Shown: positions 34,193-44,572, counted from the stretch's first letter. The stretch is DNA of 64,000 bases from JBBIPA01 sp963775935 (GCA_963775935.1 CAVZKR010000004.1:517215-581214), one strand, 5' to 3'. A program made the numbers and translations. Notes: generated by a model not told the origin, from the sequence alone.

Positions 34193-36688
34193 ATGGAAGT
34201 TGGACTGATTAAACCAGTGATTATCGAGGAAGAGATGAAAAACTCTTACCTCGATTATGCTATGAGCGTTATTGTTTCCCGAGCTTTGCCTGATGTTCGT
34301 GATGGTTTGAAGCCGGTGCATCGCCGCATTCTCTATGCCATGGATGGGCTGGGACTTCACCATAGCAGCTCATATAAAAAGAGTGCCCGTATCGTTGGTG
34401 AGGTGCTCGGTAAATATCATCCTCATGGTGATGCGCCTGTCTATGAAGCTATGGTCAGAATGGCGCAGGATTTCTCCATGCGGTATTGTCTTGTTGACGG
34501 GCAGGGTAACTTCGGCAGCATGGACAATGACCCACCGGCGGCCATGCGTTATACCGAGGCGCGTCTGGCGAGAATTGCCGACGAGATGCTGGCGGATATC
34601 GACAAAGAGACTGTCGCTTTTGTGCCCAATTTTGATGATAGTCTGCAAGAACCTGCGGTGTTACCGGCGAGATTACCTCAATTGCTGGTGAATGGTTCTT
34701 CAGGTATCGCCGTCGGTATGGCTACGAATATTCCTCCTCATAACCTCGGAGAAATTTGCGATGCCATAGGCTACCTGCTTGAAAATCCCGATGCTGATGC
34801 TGACGATTTGATGAAATTTGTGAAGGGACCGGACTTTCCAACGGGAGGCATCATCTGGGGACGTCAGGGTATTGTTAATGCTTATGCCACCGGGCAGGGT
34901 AAAGTGGTGGTTCGGGCCAAGATAGCTGAGGAAACCTTAAAGAGCGGCCGTGTGCAATTGGTGGTCACTGAGCTCCCTTATCAAACGAACAAAGCTGCAC
35001 TGGTAGAAAAAATAGCTGAGCTGGCAAAAGATCGGAAGATTGAGGGCATAGGCGAAGTTCGAGATGAATCAGACCGACACGGAATGCGGATGGTCATTGA
35101 GCTTAAGAGGGATGCCCAGCCTGCCAAGGTACTCAATAACCTCTATAAACACACTGCAGTGCAGTCAGCCTTCTATATCAATATGCTGGCTTTAGTTGAC
35201 CAGCAGCCACGGGTTATTACCTTAAAAGAAGCGTTGAATTGCTATATAGACTTCCGTAGAGAAGTCATAACCCTCCGCAGCCAATTTGAACTGCGAAAAG
35301 CTAAGGACAGGGCACATATTCTGGAGGGCTTTAGAATAGCGCTCGATCACCTGGAAGAAGTTATTAGCACGATTAGAAAATCGGAGACAGTTGAGTCGGC
35401 ACGAGCTAATTTGATGAAGTCCTTTACTTTATCGCAAGTCCAGGCGCAGGCAATCCTGGATATGCAATTGCGTCGTTTGGCTCACCTGGAGCAACAAAAG
35501 ATAATAGACGAGTACAATGAAGTAGTAAGGACAATTGCCTATCTCGAAGACCTTTTAGCCAATCCCAAGAAAATACTTTTCCTGATTCAACAAGAAGCTG
35601 CTGAACTTAAAACCAAATACGGCGATAAGCGACGCACTGCCATACATAAAGATGAAATTGAGGAATTTAATGAGGAGGACCTCATTGCACATCAAACTGT
35701 CGTGGTTACGTTGAGTGAACAGGGCTATATAAAGAGAATACCAGCTACCACGTACCAGAAGCAGCACCGCTACGGTCGGGGTGTGATGGGGATGGTCACC
35801 CGGGATACCGACATGGTGCGGCATATGTTAGTCACTGATACTCACGATAATTTGCTTTTGTTTACCAACCGGGGCAAAGTGTACCGTATGAGATGTTATG
35901 ATATTCCTCAAGATGTCTCGCGTACTACCAAAGGTACCGCAATGGCGAATCTATTGCCTATCGACCCCAAGGAGCAGGTAACCGCTTTGGTGCTGGCGAA
36001 GGATAACTCCCCCGGACTATTTATGATCATGGCTACTTCAAGAGGAATAGTGAAGAAGACGTCTATGGACAAATTCGCTACGGTTCGGAGCAGCGGTCTC
36101 ATTGCTATGAAGCTTATCGGCGATGAAGAGCTGATTGGCGCGAGTATGTGCACTGAATCAGAAAAAATATTGCTGGTGAGCCAGAATGGGCAAGCCATCA
36201 AGTTCGCTGTGAAGGACTTGAGGATAGCTTCGCGCACCAGTGGTGGCGTCCGGGGCATTCGCCTTGACTCCGGTGACAGAGTGGTGAGCATGAGCAAGGT
36301 ATTTTCTGAAGCTCGTCTCCTTACGGTAACCGATAGCGGCTTCGGTAAGCTCTGCCGCGTGGAGAATTACCCTCTCCAGAATCGCGGTGGCAAAGGGGTC
36401 ATTGCTCATAAGGTGAACGACAAAACCGGCAAGGTTATCGCAGCGATGACTATACCTGCTTCTCAGAACCTGATTATCATTTCGGCGAAGGGCATTGTCA
36501 TCCGCATCTCCATCGATGATGAAGTTCCTGTTCAGGGTAGAGCTACCCAGGGGGTACACCTCAATCGACTTGACCCGGATGACAGAGTCGCCTCTATTTC
36601 CTACCTCGGGGAAGCAGAAGATGCCGGGGAGGATAAGACTGCTATCAATCGCACGGGGGCATCTGCCGAAACACAGAAATCATTATAG
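34193..36688 (+). CDS. gyrA: DNA gyrase subunit A
   Basis: GyrA cuts and rejoins DNA during supercoiling. The 831-residue frame is intact and normal in length. It shows SYLDYAMSVIVSRALPDVRDGLKPVHRRIL at the N-terminus, DPPAAMRYTEARL with the catalytic Tyr near residue 120, and a C-terminal beta-pinwheel with repeated blades (YGRGVMGMVTRDTDMV; NRGGKGVIAHKV; GRATQGVHLNRLD). The ATG follows GAGGAGTAAATGAA at the end of the TPR gene. Confidence 0.97.
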   Translation: MEVGLIKPVIIEEEMKNSYLDYAMSVIVSRALPDVRDGLKPVHRRILYAMDGLGLHHSSSYKKSARIVGEVLGKYHPHGDAPVYEAMVRMAQDFSMRYCLVDGQGNFGSMDNDPPAAMRYTEARLARIADEMLADIDKETVAFVPNFDDSLQEPAVLPARLPQLLVNGSSGIAVGMATNIPPHNLGEICDAIGYLLENPDADADDLMKFVKGPDFPTGGIIWGRQGIVNAYATGQGKVVVRAKIAEETLKSGRVQLVVTELPYQTNKAALVEKIAELAKDRKIEGIGEVRDESDRHGMRMVIELKRDAQPAKVLNNLYKHTAVQSAFYINMLALVDQQPRVITLKEALNCYIDFRREVITLRSQFELRKAKDRAHILEGFRIALDHLEEVISTIRKSETVESARANLMKSFTLSQVQAQAILDMQLRRLAHLEQQKIIDEYNEVVRTIAYLEDLLANPKKILFLIQQEAAELKTKYGDKRRTAIHKDEIEEFNEEDLIAHQTVVVTLSEQGYIKRIPATTYQKQHRYGRGVMGMVTRDTDMVRHMLVTDTHDNLLLFTNRGKVYRMRCYDIPQDVSRTTKGTAMANLLPIDPKEQVTALVLAKDNSPGLFMIMATSRGIVKKTSMDKFATVRSSGLIAMKLIGDEELIGASMCTESEKILLVSQNGQAIKFAVKDLRIASRTSGGVRGIRLDSGDRVVSMSKVFSEARLLTVTDSGFGKLCRVENYPLQNRGGKGVIAHKVNDKTGKVIAAMTIPASQNLIIISAKGIVIRISIDDEVPVQGRATQGVHLNRLDPDDRVASISYLGEAEDAGEDKTAINRTGASAETQKSL

Positions 36689-36700
36689 AAGGAGGAGGTT

Positions 36701-37303
36701 GTGCAGGTTCTACAGGAATTTGGCTTGACCTTTGTCCCCCTTTTTGTAGCCATTGATGCTGTTGGTGTTTTACCGATATTGCTACCGTTAACGGCTGATA
36801 TGGGTACTCGTGAGCGCAGCCGCGTGGTACGCCTGGCAATGCTCGTAGCTGTTGGTTTGGGCTTGGGTTTTGTAATCGTGGGCAAGGGTATTTTCCTTTT
36901 TCTGGGCATAAAGGTGGCTGATTTTCTGGTTGCTGGCGGGATAATCTTGTTCCTTCTGGCAGCTAAGGATATTATCACTGGCAAGATGCTTGGCGAGGAA
37001 GACTTAAAAAGCGCTGGCACTATCGGCGCTGTACCCCTGGGTACGCCGTTGATAGTGGGACCGGCAGTTCTGACCACACTATTAATACTTATTGAACAGT
37101 ATCCTATTTATATGGTAGTGATTGCTTTCATAGTTAATCTGGCAATTGTCTGGCTGCTTTTCTCTCAGGTGAACAGAGTGATGGGTTTTTTGGGGAAGGC
37201 TGGAGCGAGAGTTACTTCTAAGATAATCGGTCTGTTTCTGGCAGCCATAGCAATTAAAATGATTCGTCAGGGCATAATAGAAATTCTAGGTCAATCGTTT
37301 TAG
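36701..37303 (+). CDS. MarC family integral membrane protein
   Basis: The 200-residue protein has about six membrane helices and the MarC pattern: FVPLFVAIDAVGVLPILLPLT near the start, GIFLFLGIKVADFLVAGGIILF mid-protein and AVPLGTPLIVGPAVLTTLL near residue 110. MarC/YchE proteins are sometimes called small neutral amino-acid transporters, but function is poorly known. GTG start at 36701 with a strong GGAGGAGG upstream, 12 bases after gyrA. Confidence 0.88.
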   Translation: MQVLQEFGLTFVPLFVAIDAVGVLPILLPLTADMGTRERSRVVRLAMLVAVGLGLGFVIVGKGIFLFLGIKVADFLVAGGIILFLLAAKDIITGKMLGEEDLKSAGTIGAVPLGTPLIVGPAVLTTLLILIEQYPIYMVVIAFIVNLAIVWLLFSQVNRVMGFLGKAGARVTSKIIGLFLAAIAIKMIRQGIIEILGQSF

Positions 37304-37382
37304 CTAACTTCTGCAATAATGGTATAATCCCTATTTTAGTCAAACATTATTACTCCCTGAATGATTTTGCGAGGTAAAAAGT

Positions 37383-38882
37383 ATGAGATTCAGTCGTTTT
37401 TTACTGCTAACCGTTTTGCTTATGCTGGCAGTGGGTTGCGAAAGCGGTCAAAAATCAGTTCCGGCACCTGTTGTCAGCATCGATAGAGAAATACAGGAAA
37501 CGCTGCTCACTGAAATCAATTTTAACACGTGGGTACCGATGTCTTTCAAGATAAGCCCGGACGGGCAGAAAATGGCTTATGTGAATCAGGTTGATGGCAA
37601 GCAGGTGATGGTGGTAAATGGTAAAGAAGAAAAGAGATATGATCAGGTTGTGGCATATTTTTTTACCTTCAGCCCTGACAGTAAACGGCTGGCTTATGTT
37701 GTTCATGAAGGGGAAAGCCTGTTTGCCATAGTGGACGGGCAGGAGAGTAACCCATATAACGATATTGCTGTGGGCGGTCCCGTTTTCAGCGGTGATAGCA
37801 AGAGAGTTGCTTTTTCAGCTCAGGCAGGTGGCAAGTGGTTTGTTGTCGTTGATGGAGTGGAGGGGAGGCGATTTGATGAAATCGTCGCAGGCACTCTCGT
37901 GTTCACTCCAGATAGTAAGGAATTGGCATATCTTGCTCGAATAGGCAACAAGACGCTATACCAGGTTGGAGACAAAGGTGGACGACCTTATGACGGAATT
38001 AGAGAAGATTCTGTGATATTCAGCCCGGATGGACGGCATGTAGCATATGTAGCACAGGAAAATAATCAGTGGTTTGTGGTAAAGGATGAAGTTGCTGGAA
38101 AACAGTATGACGAGGTCAGGTTTGGCTCGTTGGCGTTTAGCCCCGATAGTCAACGTATGCTTTATATAGCCAGGTCTGATAAGAGCTGGTTTGCGGTAAT
38201 AGATGGTAAGGAGAATGGACCTTCTGATAATGTCGACATCGGCAGGTATAGCTTTAGTCCTGATAGTAAGCGGCTGGCGTATTCGGTGTCAAGCGGTGGC
38301 AAAGCATTTGTGATAGTTGACGGTAAAGAAGAGAAGCGCTATGCTGCCATCGGCGTTGGCTCCACTGTTTTCAGCCCCAGTAATCAGCGGCTGGCATACG
38401 TGGCGGCGTTGAAAGGGTGCTCGCATTCGGAGGAGGAGAGGAAAAAAGATGAGAAGTCTCATCTGGCTGAAGAAGAAGCCTGTGTGGTGGTGGATGGTAA
38501 AGAGGGTAAACCATACAATTTAATCTGGGAGCCTCCTGTTTTCAGCCCTGACAGTAAGCAGGTCGCCTATTTTGTCTGGATTAAAGAGGCATGGTTTCTG
38601 GTCAAGGATGGTACAGAATACCCGCAAAAATATAATGCTATCGGGAGAGGCACTCTCATTTTCAGCCCTGATAGCAAGCATGTAGCATATGTGGCGAAAT
38701 CAGGTGATAAGCCGTTCGTAGGGGTCGATGGGCAGGAGGGTAAACACTATGATGGTATTATATTTCTTCAGGGAGGTAAAGTAACCTTTGATTCAGGTGA
38801 CCACTTATCTTATATCGCTTTTGAAGGCGGTAAAGTTCTCCTGGTGGAGGAAAAGATTACTGAGCGGTCAGCCAAGCCGTAG
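37383..38882 (+). CDS. Lipoprotein with beta-propeller (TolB/WD40-like) repeats
   Basis: The 499-residue protein begins with a lipoprotein signal peptide ending LAVGC (Cys19). About ten repeats of roughly 40 residues follow, each with a FSPDSKRLAYV element and a VVDGKEGKRYD element, as in PD40/TolB propellers. It should be an anchored extracellular binding protein. No catalytic residues are seen. A charged insert (HSEEERKKDEKSHLAEEE) near residue 350 interrupts one blade. Ligand unknown. Confidence 0.85.
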   Translation: MRFSRFLLLTVLLMLAVGCESGQKSVPAPVVSIDREIQETLLTEINFNTWVPMSFKISPDGQKMAYVNQVDGKQVMVVNGKEEKRYDQVVAYFFTFSPDSKRLAYVVHEGESLFAIVDGQESNPYNDIAVGGPVFSGDSKRVAFSAQAGGKWFVVVDGVEGRRFDEIVAGTLVFTPDSKELAYLARIGNKTLYQVGDKGGRPYDGIREDSVIFSPDGRHVAYVAQENNQWFVVKDEVAGKQYDEVRFGSLAFSPDSQRMLYIARSDKSWFAVIDGKENGPSDNVDIGRYSFSPDSKRLAYSVSSGGKAFVIVDGKEEKRYAAIGVGSTVFSPSNQRLAYVAALKGCSHSEEERKKDEKSHLAEEEACVVVDGKEGKPYNLIWEPPVFSPDSKQVAYFVWIKEAWFLVKDGTEYPQKYNAIGRGTLIFSPDSKHVAYVAKSGDKPFVGVDGQEGKHYDGIIFLQGGKVTFDSGDHLSYIAFEGGKVLLVEEKITERSAKP

Positions 38883-38902
38883 AATTGTTCAGTCTGGATT
38901 TC

Positions 38903-39364
38903 ATGAAAATAGGTATACTTTCTGATACTCACCTGCGTTCATTTGACGAGTTGCCCGGAGACATACTACTGGCTTTATCTGAAGTTGATTTGATTGTCCA
39001 TACCGGCGACTTCGTGATGCTGTCGGTGCTTAATGGATTAAGAAATCTGGGGGAGGTGAAAGCGGTTCGTGGCAACATGGATTCCCCGGATATCAGGGAC
39101 GTACTTCCCGAGAAAGAGCTGTTAGTGATTAATGGTAAACGCATCGGCATTATCCATGGCTCAGGCTCTCCCTGGGGAATAGAAAGCCGGGTAAGAGAGC
39201 GATTCGACCAGGTAGATATCATTCTCTTCGGGCATACTCACCAGGCGAAAAATGAGCTTATGGGTGGTGTGCTCTATTTTAATCCGGGGCAGGCGAAGAA
39301 TTCTTATGGAATTCTGCACATCGAAGACGAGGTCAAGGGGCAGATAATCAGGGTTGTGCACTGA
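38903..39364 (+). CDS. YfcE/MJ0936-type metallophosphoesterase
   Basis: From ATG 38903 the product MKIGILSDTHLRS has about 153 residues and the full set of metallophosphatase motifs: SDTH, VHTGDF, VRGNMDSP, IHGSGSPWG and FGHTHQAK. These bind two metal ions and hydrolyse phosphodiesters in test compounds; the natural substrate is unknown. A TTG six codons upstream is less likely. It lies close behind the lipoprotein gene. Confidence 0.9.
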   Translation: MKIGILSDTHLRSFDELPGDILLALSEVDLIVHTGDFVMLSVLNGLRNLGEVKAVRGNMDSPDIRDVLPEKELLVINGKRIGIIHGSGSPWGIESRVRERFDQVDIILFGHTHQAKNELMGGVLYFNPGQAKNSYGILHIEDEVKGQIIRVVH

Positions 39365-39365
39365 G

Positions 39366-39397
39366 AAAAAGTGAGGGGGGCGAAGCCCCCCTTTTTA
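39366..39397. terminator. Bidirectional rho-independent terminator
   Basis: GGGGGGC at 39375-39381, loop GAA, GCCCCCC at 39385-39391, with AAAAA before and TTTTT after. It sits between the converging phosphoesterase and rplY genes and can stop transcripts from both sides. Confidence 0.88.
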
Positions 39398-39400
39398 CTA

Positions 39401-40099
39401 CTACTTTTCTTCCCTGGCAGCGGACTTATCCTTAGCGGCAGGCTTGTCTTCTCCCTCGGCTGCTTCTTCAGCCACCGCTTCGGCTTCAGCTCCCTCCTCA
39501 ACCTTAGCTTCAGCCGCCACAACAGGCTCTTCAATTTTGACATGCGTCTCAACAGCTTTGATGACGATTTGCTCCGGATCACTGAGCAAAGTAATCTCTG
39601 CACTGAGCGGGATATCCTTTACGTGAATCGCCTGGTCGGCGGTCTCCAGCTTGGAGATATCGACTTGCAGGTTGTGGGGAAGATGGTCTGGCAACGCCTC
39701 AATATGTAAATAATCCATCAGGTGGAGCAGGGAGACATTCTTTATCCTGAGAGCTGGTGCGTCTCCCACGAAGACCAGCGGAATGTCAGCCTTGATTTTC
39801 TCGGTCATTTTGACCTGGTAGAAATCGACGTGGAGCAACTCTCTGGTGAGCGGGTCTTTTTGAACTTCACGGACGAGCACCACTACCGGCGTACCTGAGT
39901 CCGCAATATTAAGAGAGATAAGGTCGGTTTTACCGGCTCGCGCCAGCGTTTGTTTAAGCTTTTTGGTATCTACGGTAAGTGCCACCGATTCCAGGCCGTG
40001 TCCGTACATGTTGGCTGGAGTAGCACCTTTGCGGCGCATAAAGCGCACTTTTTTACCAACAACCTCTCGTTTTGATGCTTCAAGTTGAATTAGTTCCAT
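39401..40099 (-). CDS. rplY: 50S ribosomal protein L25 (Ctc form)
   Basis: L25 binds 5S rRNA. The 232-residue protein has the L25 domain (residues 1-90; LIQLEASKREVVGKKVRFMRRKGATPANMYG) and the C-terminal Ctc extension (ADIPLVFVGDAPALRIKNVSLLHLMDYLHIEALP). A low-complexity tail rich in Ala, Glu and Lys follows from about residue 195, longer than usual. Confidence 0.94.
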   Translation of the reverse strand: MELIQLEASKREVVGKKVRFMRRKGATPANMYGHGLESVALTVDTKKLKQTLARAGKTDLISLNIADSGTPVVVLVREVQKDPLTRELLHVDFYQVKMTEKIKADIPLVFVGDAPALRIKNVSLLHLMDYLHIEALPDHLPHNLQVDISKLETADQAIHVKDIPLSAEITLLSDPEQIVIKAVETHVKIEEPVVAAEAKVEEGAEAEAVAEEAAEGEDKPAAKDKSAAREEK

Positions 40100-40162
40100 T
40101 GCCGTACCCCTCTTTAAAAAGACAGACTATATAGGTTAGTCGTTTTGTAGTAAGAAGTCAAA

Positions 40163-42010
40163 TTATTGCCCGTTGCTCGGCGGAGGCCTGTTTTTTAACA
40201 GGTGCTGACAATTGGGTTGCCAGCGCTGGAGGCCGCAGGCACTGCAAGGACCATAGCGGCAGTCAGCGGTTGCCTTCTCCTGCCCTATGTTGTGATATTC
40301 TGTCTGGAGGAAACTGGGAGTGACACCGATATCGATGTGCTGCCAGGGCAAGGGTTCATCGAGGGAGCGTTCTCTTTGCGCGTACGATGCAGGGTTGAGC
40401 CCGTTCTGGTCAAAGGCATTGAGCCAGTTCTGGTAGTTGAAGTGCTCGGTCCAGGTATCGAACTTGCAGCCGAGCTCCCAGGCTTTGTGGATGACCTTGC
40501 CCAGGCGTCGGTCGCCCCGTGACAAAACCGCTTCTAACAGGCTAATCCTTGGGTCCTGCCAGGAGAGGTGTGCGCCGGCACGGCGTAAACCCTGTCTGAG
40601 CAATTCCTGTTTGGTGGCGAGCGTATCTTCTGCTTCCTGGGCTGACCACTGGCAGGGGGTATGGGGTTTGGGAACAAAGGTTGATACGCTGACTCTTATT
40701 CTGGGCGACCTGTTTCCCGCTTGCTTACCTGCTTTGCGAATCCTGGTGACCAGCTCGACAATACTTTTAACATCATCGAGAGTCTCGCTGGGAAGCCCTA
40801 TCATAAAATAGAGCTTAATGTTCATCCACCCTTTTTCGAAGGCGGCGGCGAGGGTATCCAGAATTACTTCTTCGGACATCACTTTATTGATAGCTTGCCT
40901 CAGCCTGTCGCTGCCGGCTTCAGGTGCGAAAGTGAGCGTCGTTTTACGCTTCTGTGGCAGCGCTTCTATCAGATTGAACGAAGATGTATCGAGGCGGAGG
41001 CTGGGCAGGGAGATGGAGAGGTTGGAGTGACCATAGGTATGTGAAAGCTGGGAAATTAGTCCGTTGATAGTGGAGTAGTCGCCGGTGCTTAACGAAACCA
41101 GTGACACTTCGCTGTAGCCGCAGTTTTTAACAATATCAGCAACGCTATCGATGACTGTTTGCTGAGGTAATTCACGGACTGGGCGATATATCATTCCCGC
41201 CTGGCAGAAGCGGCAGCCCCGGCTGCACCCGCGCTGGATTTCTATAGCTCCGCGGTCGTGAATTACTTCGATGTAGGGTACTACCGGATTGGTAACGGGA
41301 TGGGGGAGCGGAGTCACTATCTGCCGTTCAATTCTGGGTTTTGCCTCGGCTGCGTTTGGAATGATACCGGCAAACAGGCTCTGCTCATTATAATGGACGT
41401 GGTACAGGCTGGGCACGTACATACCGGGTAGTTTCGCTGCCTGGCGGAGCAACTCTGCCTTATTGCCTCTGTAAGCGCGGAATACATCCAGAAATTTGGC
41501 TAAGATTTCTTCAGCTTCACCGATGACGAACAGGTCGAAGAAGTCAGCCGCAGGTTCAGGATTAAATGTGCAACTGCCGCCGGCGATTATAAGGGGATGC
41601 GAGCTATCTCGCTGGTGGCTGAAAGGTGGAATATGAGACAGGTCAAGCATGTTCACGATGTTGGTGTAGGTGAGTTCATATCCCAGTGAAAAACCGATAA
41701 TATCGAAATCTTTTACTGGTCGCTTGCTCTCAAGGCTAAACAGAGGAATACTGAGACGGCGCATCACTGCTTCCATATCAATCCAGGGAGCGTAAACCCT
41801 TTCGGCGAGAACGTCTTTTTGCTGGTTTAGTATGTTGTACAGGATAGGCAATGCCATATTGGACATGCCGATTTCATAGATGTCAGGGAAGGCAAGAGCG
41901 ACTCGAAGGGGAATAGTATCCCACTTCTTTACCACGCTGTTCCACTCACCACCGGTATACCGTGCGGGTTTACTAACGTCGTAGAGAAATTGTTCCAAAG
42001 GAGCTGTCAT
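40163..42010 (-). CDS. B12-binding domain radical SAM protein (TIGR03960-like)
   Basis: The 615-residue protein has an N-terminal B12-binding-like region (IPLRVALAFPDIYEIGMSNMALPILYNILN), then the radical SAM core with CSRGCRFCQAG near residue 262 supplying three cysteines for the 4Fe-4S cluster, and a family C-terminus with a Cys-rich end (CRYGPCSACGLQRWQPNC). Many relatives are followed by a DUF2344 gene; here the terminal Cys motif is followed by the stop. The reaction is unknown. IS copy C lies 52 bases upstream of its start, so its promoter may have been altered. Confidence 0.88.
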   Translation of the reverse strand: MTAPLEQFLYDVSKPARYTGGEWNSVVKKWDTIPLRVALAFPDIYEIGMSNMALPILYNILNQQKDVLAERVYAPWIDMEAVMRRLSIPLFSLESKRPVKDFDIIGFSLGYELTYTNIVNMLDLSHIPPFSHQRDSSHPLIIAGGSCTFNPEPAADFFDLFVIGEAEEILAKFLDVFRAYRGNKAELLRQAAKLPGMYVPSLYHVHYNEQSLFAGIIPNAAEAKPRIERQIVTPLPHPVTNPVVPYIEVIHDRGAIEIQRGCSRGCRFCQAGMIYRPVRELPQQTVIDSVADIVKNCGYSEVSLVSLSTGDYSTINGLISQLSHTYGHSNLSISLPSLRLDTSSFNLIEALPQKRKTTLTFAPEAGSDRLRQAINKVMSEEVILDTLAAAFEKGWMNIKLYFMIGLPSETLDDVKSIVELVTRIRKAGKQAGNRSPRIRVSVSTFVPKPHTPCQWSAQEAEDTLATKQELLRQGLRRAGAHLSWQDPRISLLEAVLSRGDRRLGKVIHKAWELGCKFDTWTEHFNYQNWLNAFDQNGLNPASYAQRERSLDEPLPWQHIDIGVTPSFLQTEYHNIGQEKATADCRYGPCSACGLQRWQPNCQHLLKNRPPPSNGQ

Positions 42011-42062
42011 GGTTATTCGAGCCTGTCAATTATAGCCTTCGGCTTTCGGGGCTTCAACTATG

Positions 42063-43347
42063 CGCATTGCCTCATAATTAAAGTTACCGAAAATGGTATC
42101 GTTGCCTCATAAATACTGTTACCCAAGGAGTTCATATGACAAGAGGCAGCGTAAAAGAATATGCCGCAGCGATACGGGATCGATATCGTTCAGCGAACAA
42201 AGTGAGAAAAGGCAAAATGTTAGACGAGTTTATAAGAGTAACTGGCTACCATCGGAAAGCAGCGATCAGGATGCTGCTTAGCGCAGCACGAAACGGCATG
42301 CTGGCCACCGTGGTAGACCTGGCCGATACAGCGTGGTGCTTGAGCCTCTTAAGAGCTATCTGGGAAGCCAGTGACCGGCTATGTTCCAAGCGTCTCCAGC
42401 CATTCCTGCCGGAGATGGTGAAGGTACTCAGGCAACACGGCGAGCAACGGATTGATGCTGTCTCAGGAAAAGTTACTTTGCAGATGAGTCCAGCGACCAT
42501 AGACCGGTTGCTAAGATCATGCCGTAAGCTGGGAGGACGCAGGCCATTGAGCACTACCCGGCCAGGCAGTGTATTGAAGAGTTCGATACCGATAAGGACT
42601 TTCGCAGACTGGCAGGAAAACAAGCCTGGCTTCTTGGAGATAGACCTGGTGGCTCACTGTGGTGAGAGCGCCGAAGGTTTTTATCTGACTACTCTCTGCG
42701 CTGTGGATGTTGCCAGTGGCTGGTCGGAATGCGTTCCGGTCTGGGGTAAAGGTCAGGTGCGGGTGCGATCGGCAGTACACCGGGTACGGCAGCGTCTTCC
42801 CTTTCCTCTCCTCGGTGTGGATTCAGACAACGGCAGCGAATTCATCAACCAATGCTTCTACTACCTACTGTCGCTAGGAAGGAATTACCTTTACCAGGTC
42901 TCGTTCCTATAAAAAGAATGATAGCTGCCATGTGGAACAGAAGAACGGGAATGTCGTACGGCGATTAGTGGGCTATGACCGCTACATTTCCAAGGTTGCT
43001 TATCAGTGTCTGGAAAGGGTCTATGATAATGTTCGACTGTATATGAATTTCTTCCAACCTACGATGAAGCTCATGTCCAAGACCAGACATGGAGCAAAAG
43101 TACACAAGATATATGAAAAAGCACAGACGCCATATCAGCGCCTGCTACAGTCGGGCATATTAAGCCTTGAAAGGCAGACTGAGATGGCTTCTATTTATAA
43201 CAGTCTGAATCCAGTAATACTCTTGAAACAGATAAATGGTAACCTGGAACAGTTATGGAGAATGGCTGAGCGTCAGGGCAGTTTCGGTAACCGCAATTAG
43301 GAGGCAATCAGGAGGACTTCGGTAACCGTTTAATTTGACGCAATACG
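42063..43347 (+). mobile_element. Insertion sequence copy C, complete but decayed
   Basis: The ends CGCATTGC at 42063 and CAATACG at 43347 carry the same doubled terminal repeats as copy B. The five bases CTATG occur directly outside both ends (42058-42062 and 43348-43352), a convincing target duplication. The element is 1285 bp and opposite in orientation to copies A and B. Confidence 0.9.
42136..43300 (+). pseudogene. Transposase of IS copy C, frameshifted
   Basis: It is closely similar to the copy B transposase over its length but broken. One shift near 42283 and a compensating one near 42346 scramble the stretch that reads QNERYGGHRGRPGRYSVV in copy B. An extra base near 42857 (CTACTACC against CTACTCC) ends the frame soon after the second catalytic Asp. 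The C-terminal part, from about 42932, continues in another frame with the catalytic Glu region CHVEQKN. The protein is probably dead, but the ends could still be mobilised by copy B. Confidence 0.88.
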
Positions 43348-43567
43348 CTATGACAGGCAAACAGGCTTTTATTCAAAACCTGTTCGGGATAATAGTTTGT
43401 GCATCTGGCGATTCCGCGGTATGCACATAATTTCTTCATGAGTTCTTAATACTTTTACCGTTATATATAGTAGAGGCATAAATAAAGATTGAATTTCTGG
43501 TTATGCCCCTGTTAAGGTTATAATTTTGAACAAGGTGATTGATAAAATTCCACATAAGGAGTAATGA

Positions 43568-44572
43568 ATGGTGAATATTTCCCGTCGTGAGTTTATACGA
43601 CGTATGATGGCCTTGGGGTTGACTGCTGCGGCTGCGGGGTCATTGTTTTCCTCATTAGCCTGCAGCAGCAAAGCAACGCCGGTGCCGGCACCACCCGTTC
43701 TCCCACCTGTGCCCACTCCCACCCCTGCGCCTCAGCCACCCGTTGTCACCAGTCCTGCACCCGGAGATTCGCGGTTAGTTGTCGCCCGGGGGAAGAGCCC
43801 TGCTGCCATGGTACAGGCAGCCTTAAAGGCGCTTGGTGGCATCGAGCGTTTTGTGAAAAAAGGTGATGATGTCATTGTCAAACCCAATATCTGTGTTGCT
43901 TTTCATACGCCTGAATACGCCGCAACGACAAATCCGGAGGTTGTGGCGACGCTGGTAACGCTCTGCCTGGGTGCAGGTGCCAAAAGGGTTCGAGTGATGG
44001 ACCTTCCTTTTGGCGGTACAGCCGAGCAGGCATACGCTCGCAGTGGTATCGGCGAGGCAGTCCGCTCCGCCGGCGGACAGATGGAGTTAATGGCGAGCAT
44101 GAAGTACCGTGAGGTGGATATTCCTGGTGGGATTGATATTAAGAAGTGGCCGGTGTATAGCGATGCTCTGGATGCTGATGTGCTCATTGATGTGCCTATT
44201 GCCAAACATCACGACATGGCTCGATTGACCCTTGGCATGAAGAATTTGATGGGACTTATCCTGAATCGTGGTCAAATACACACTAATATAGGTCAGCGCG
44301 TTGCCGACCTCACCAGCCTGTTACGTCCCAAACTTACCGTCATCGATGCGGTGCGCATATTGATGAATCACGGCCCTACCGGGGGCAACCTCGATGACGT
44401 CAAGCCGACCAATACCATTATCGCCAGCTCCGACATTGTGGCTGCTGACGCCTATGCCGCTACCCTTTTCGGACTGACCGGCAATGATATACCCATCATC
44501 CGTGCCGCAGCTCAAATGGGGCTGGGGACGATGGATTTGAAGAATGTAAAAATAGAAGAAATTGCTGTATAA
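43568..44572 (+). CDS. DUF362 domain protein with Tat signal
   Basis: The 334-residue protein begins with a twin-arginine signal (SRREFIRRMMALGL) and a hydrophobic run ending in LACSS, a possible lipidation Cys. A Pro-rich linker leads to a DUF362 domain (VVARGKSPAAMVQAALKALGG; GDDVIVKPNICVAF; DADVLIDVPIAKHHDMARLTLGMKNLMG). Tat export suggests a folded, possibly metal- or cofactor-containing protein outside the membrane. It is 12 bases ahead of the iron-sulfur membrane gene and probably forms one redox unit with it. Function unknown. Confidence 0.87.
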   Translation: MVNISRREFIRRMMALGLTAAAAGSLFSSLACSSKATPVPAPPVLPPVPTPTPAPQPPVVTSPAPGDSRLVVARGKSPAAMVQAALKALGGIERFVKKGDDVIVKPNICVAFHTPEYAATTNPEVVATLVTLCLGAGAKRVRVMDLPFGGTAEQAYARSGIGEAVRSAGGQMELMASMKYREVDIPGGIDIKKWPVYSDALDADVLIDVPIAKHHDMARLTLGMKNLMGLILNRGQIHTNIGQRVADLTSLLRPKLTVIDAVRILMNHGPTGGNLDDVKPTNTIIASSDIVAADAYAATLFGLTGNDIPIIRAAAQMGLGTMDLKNVKIEEIAV

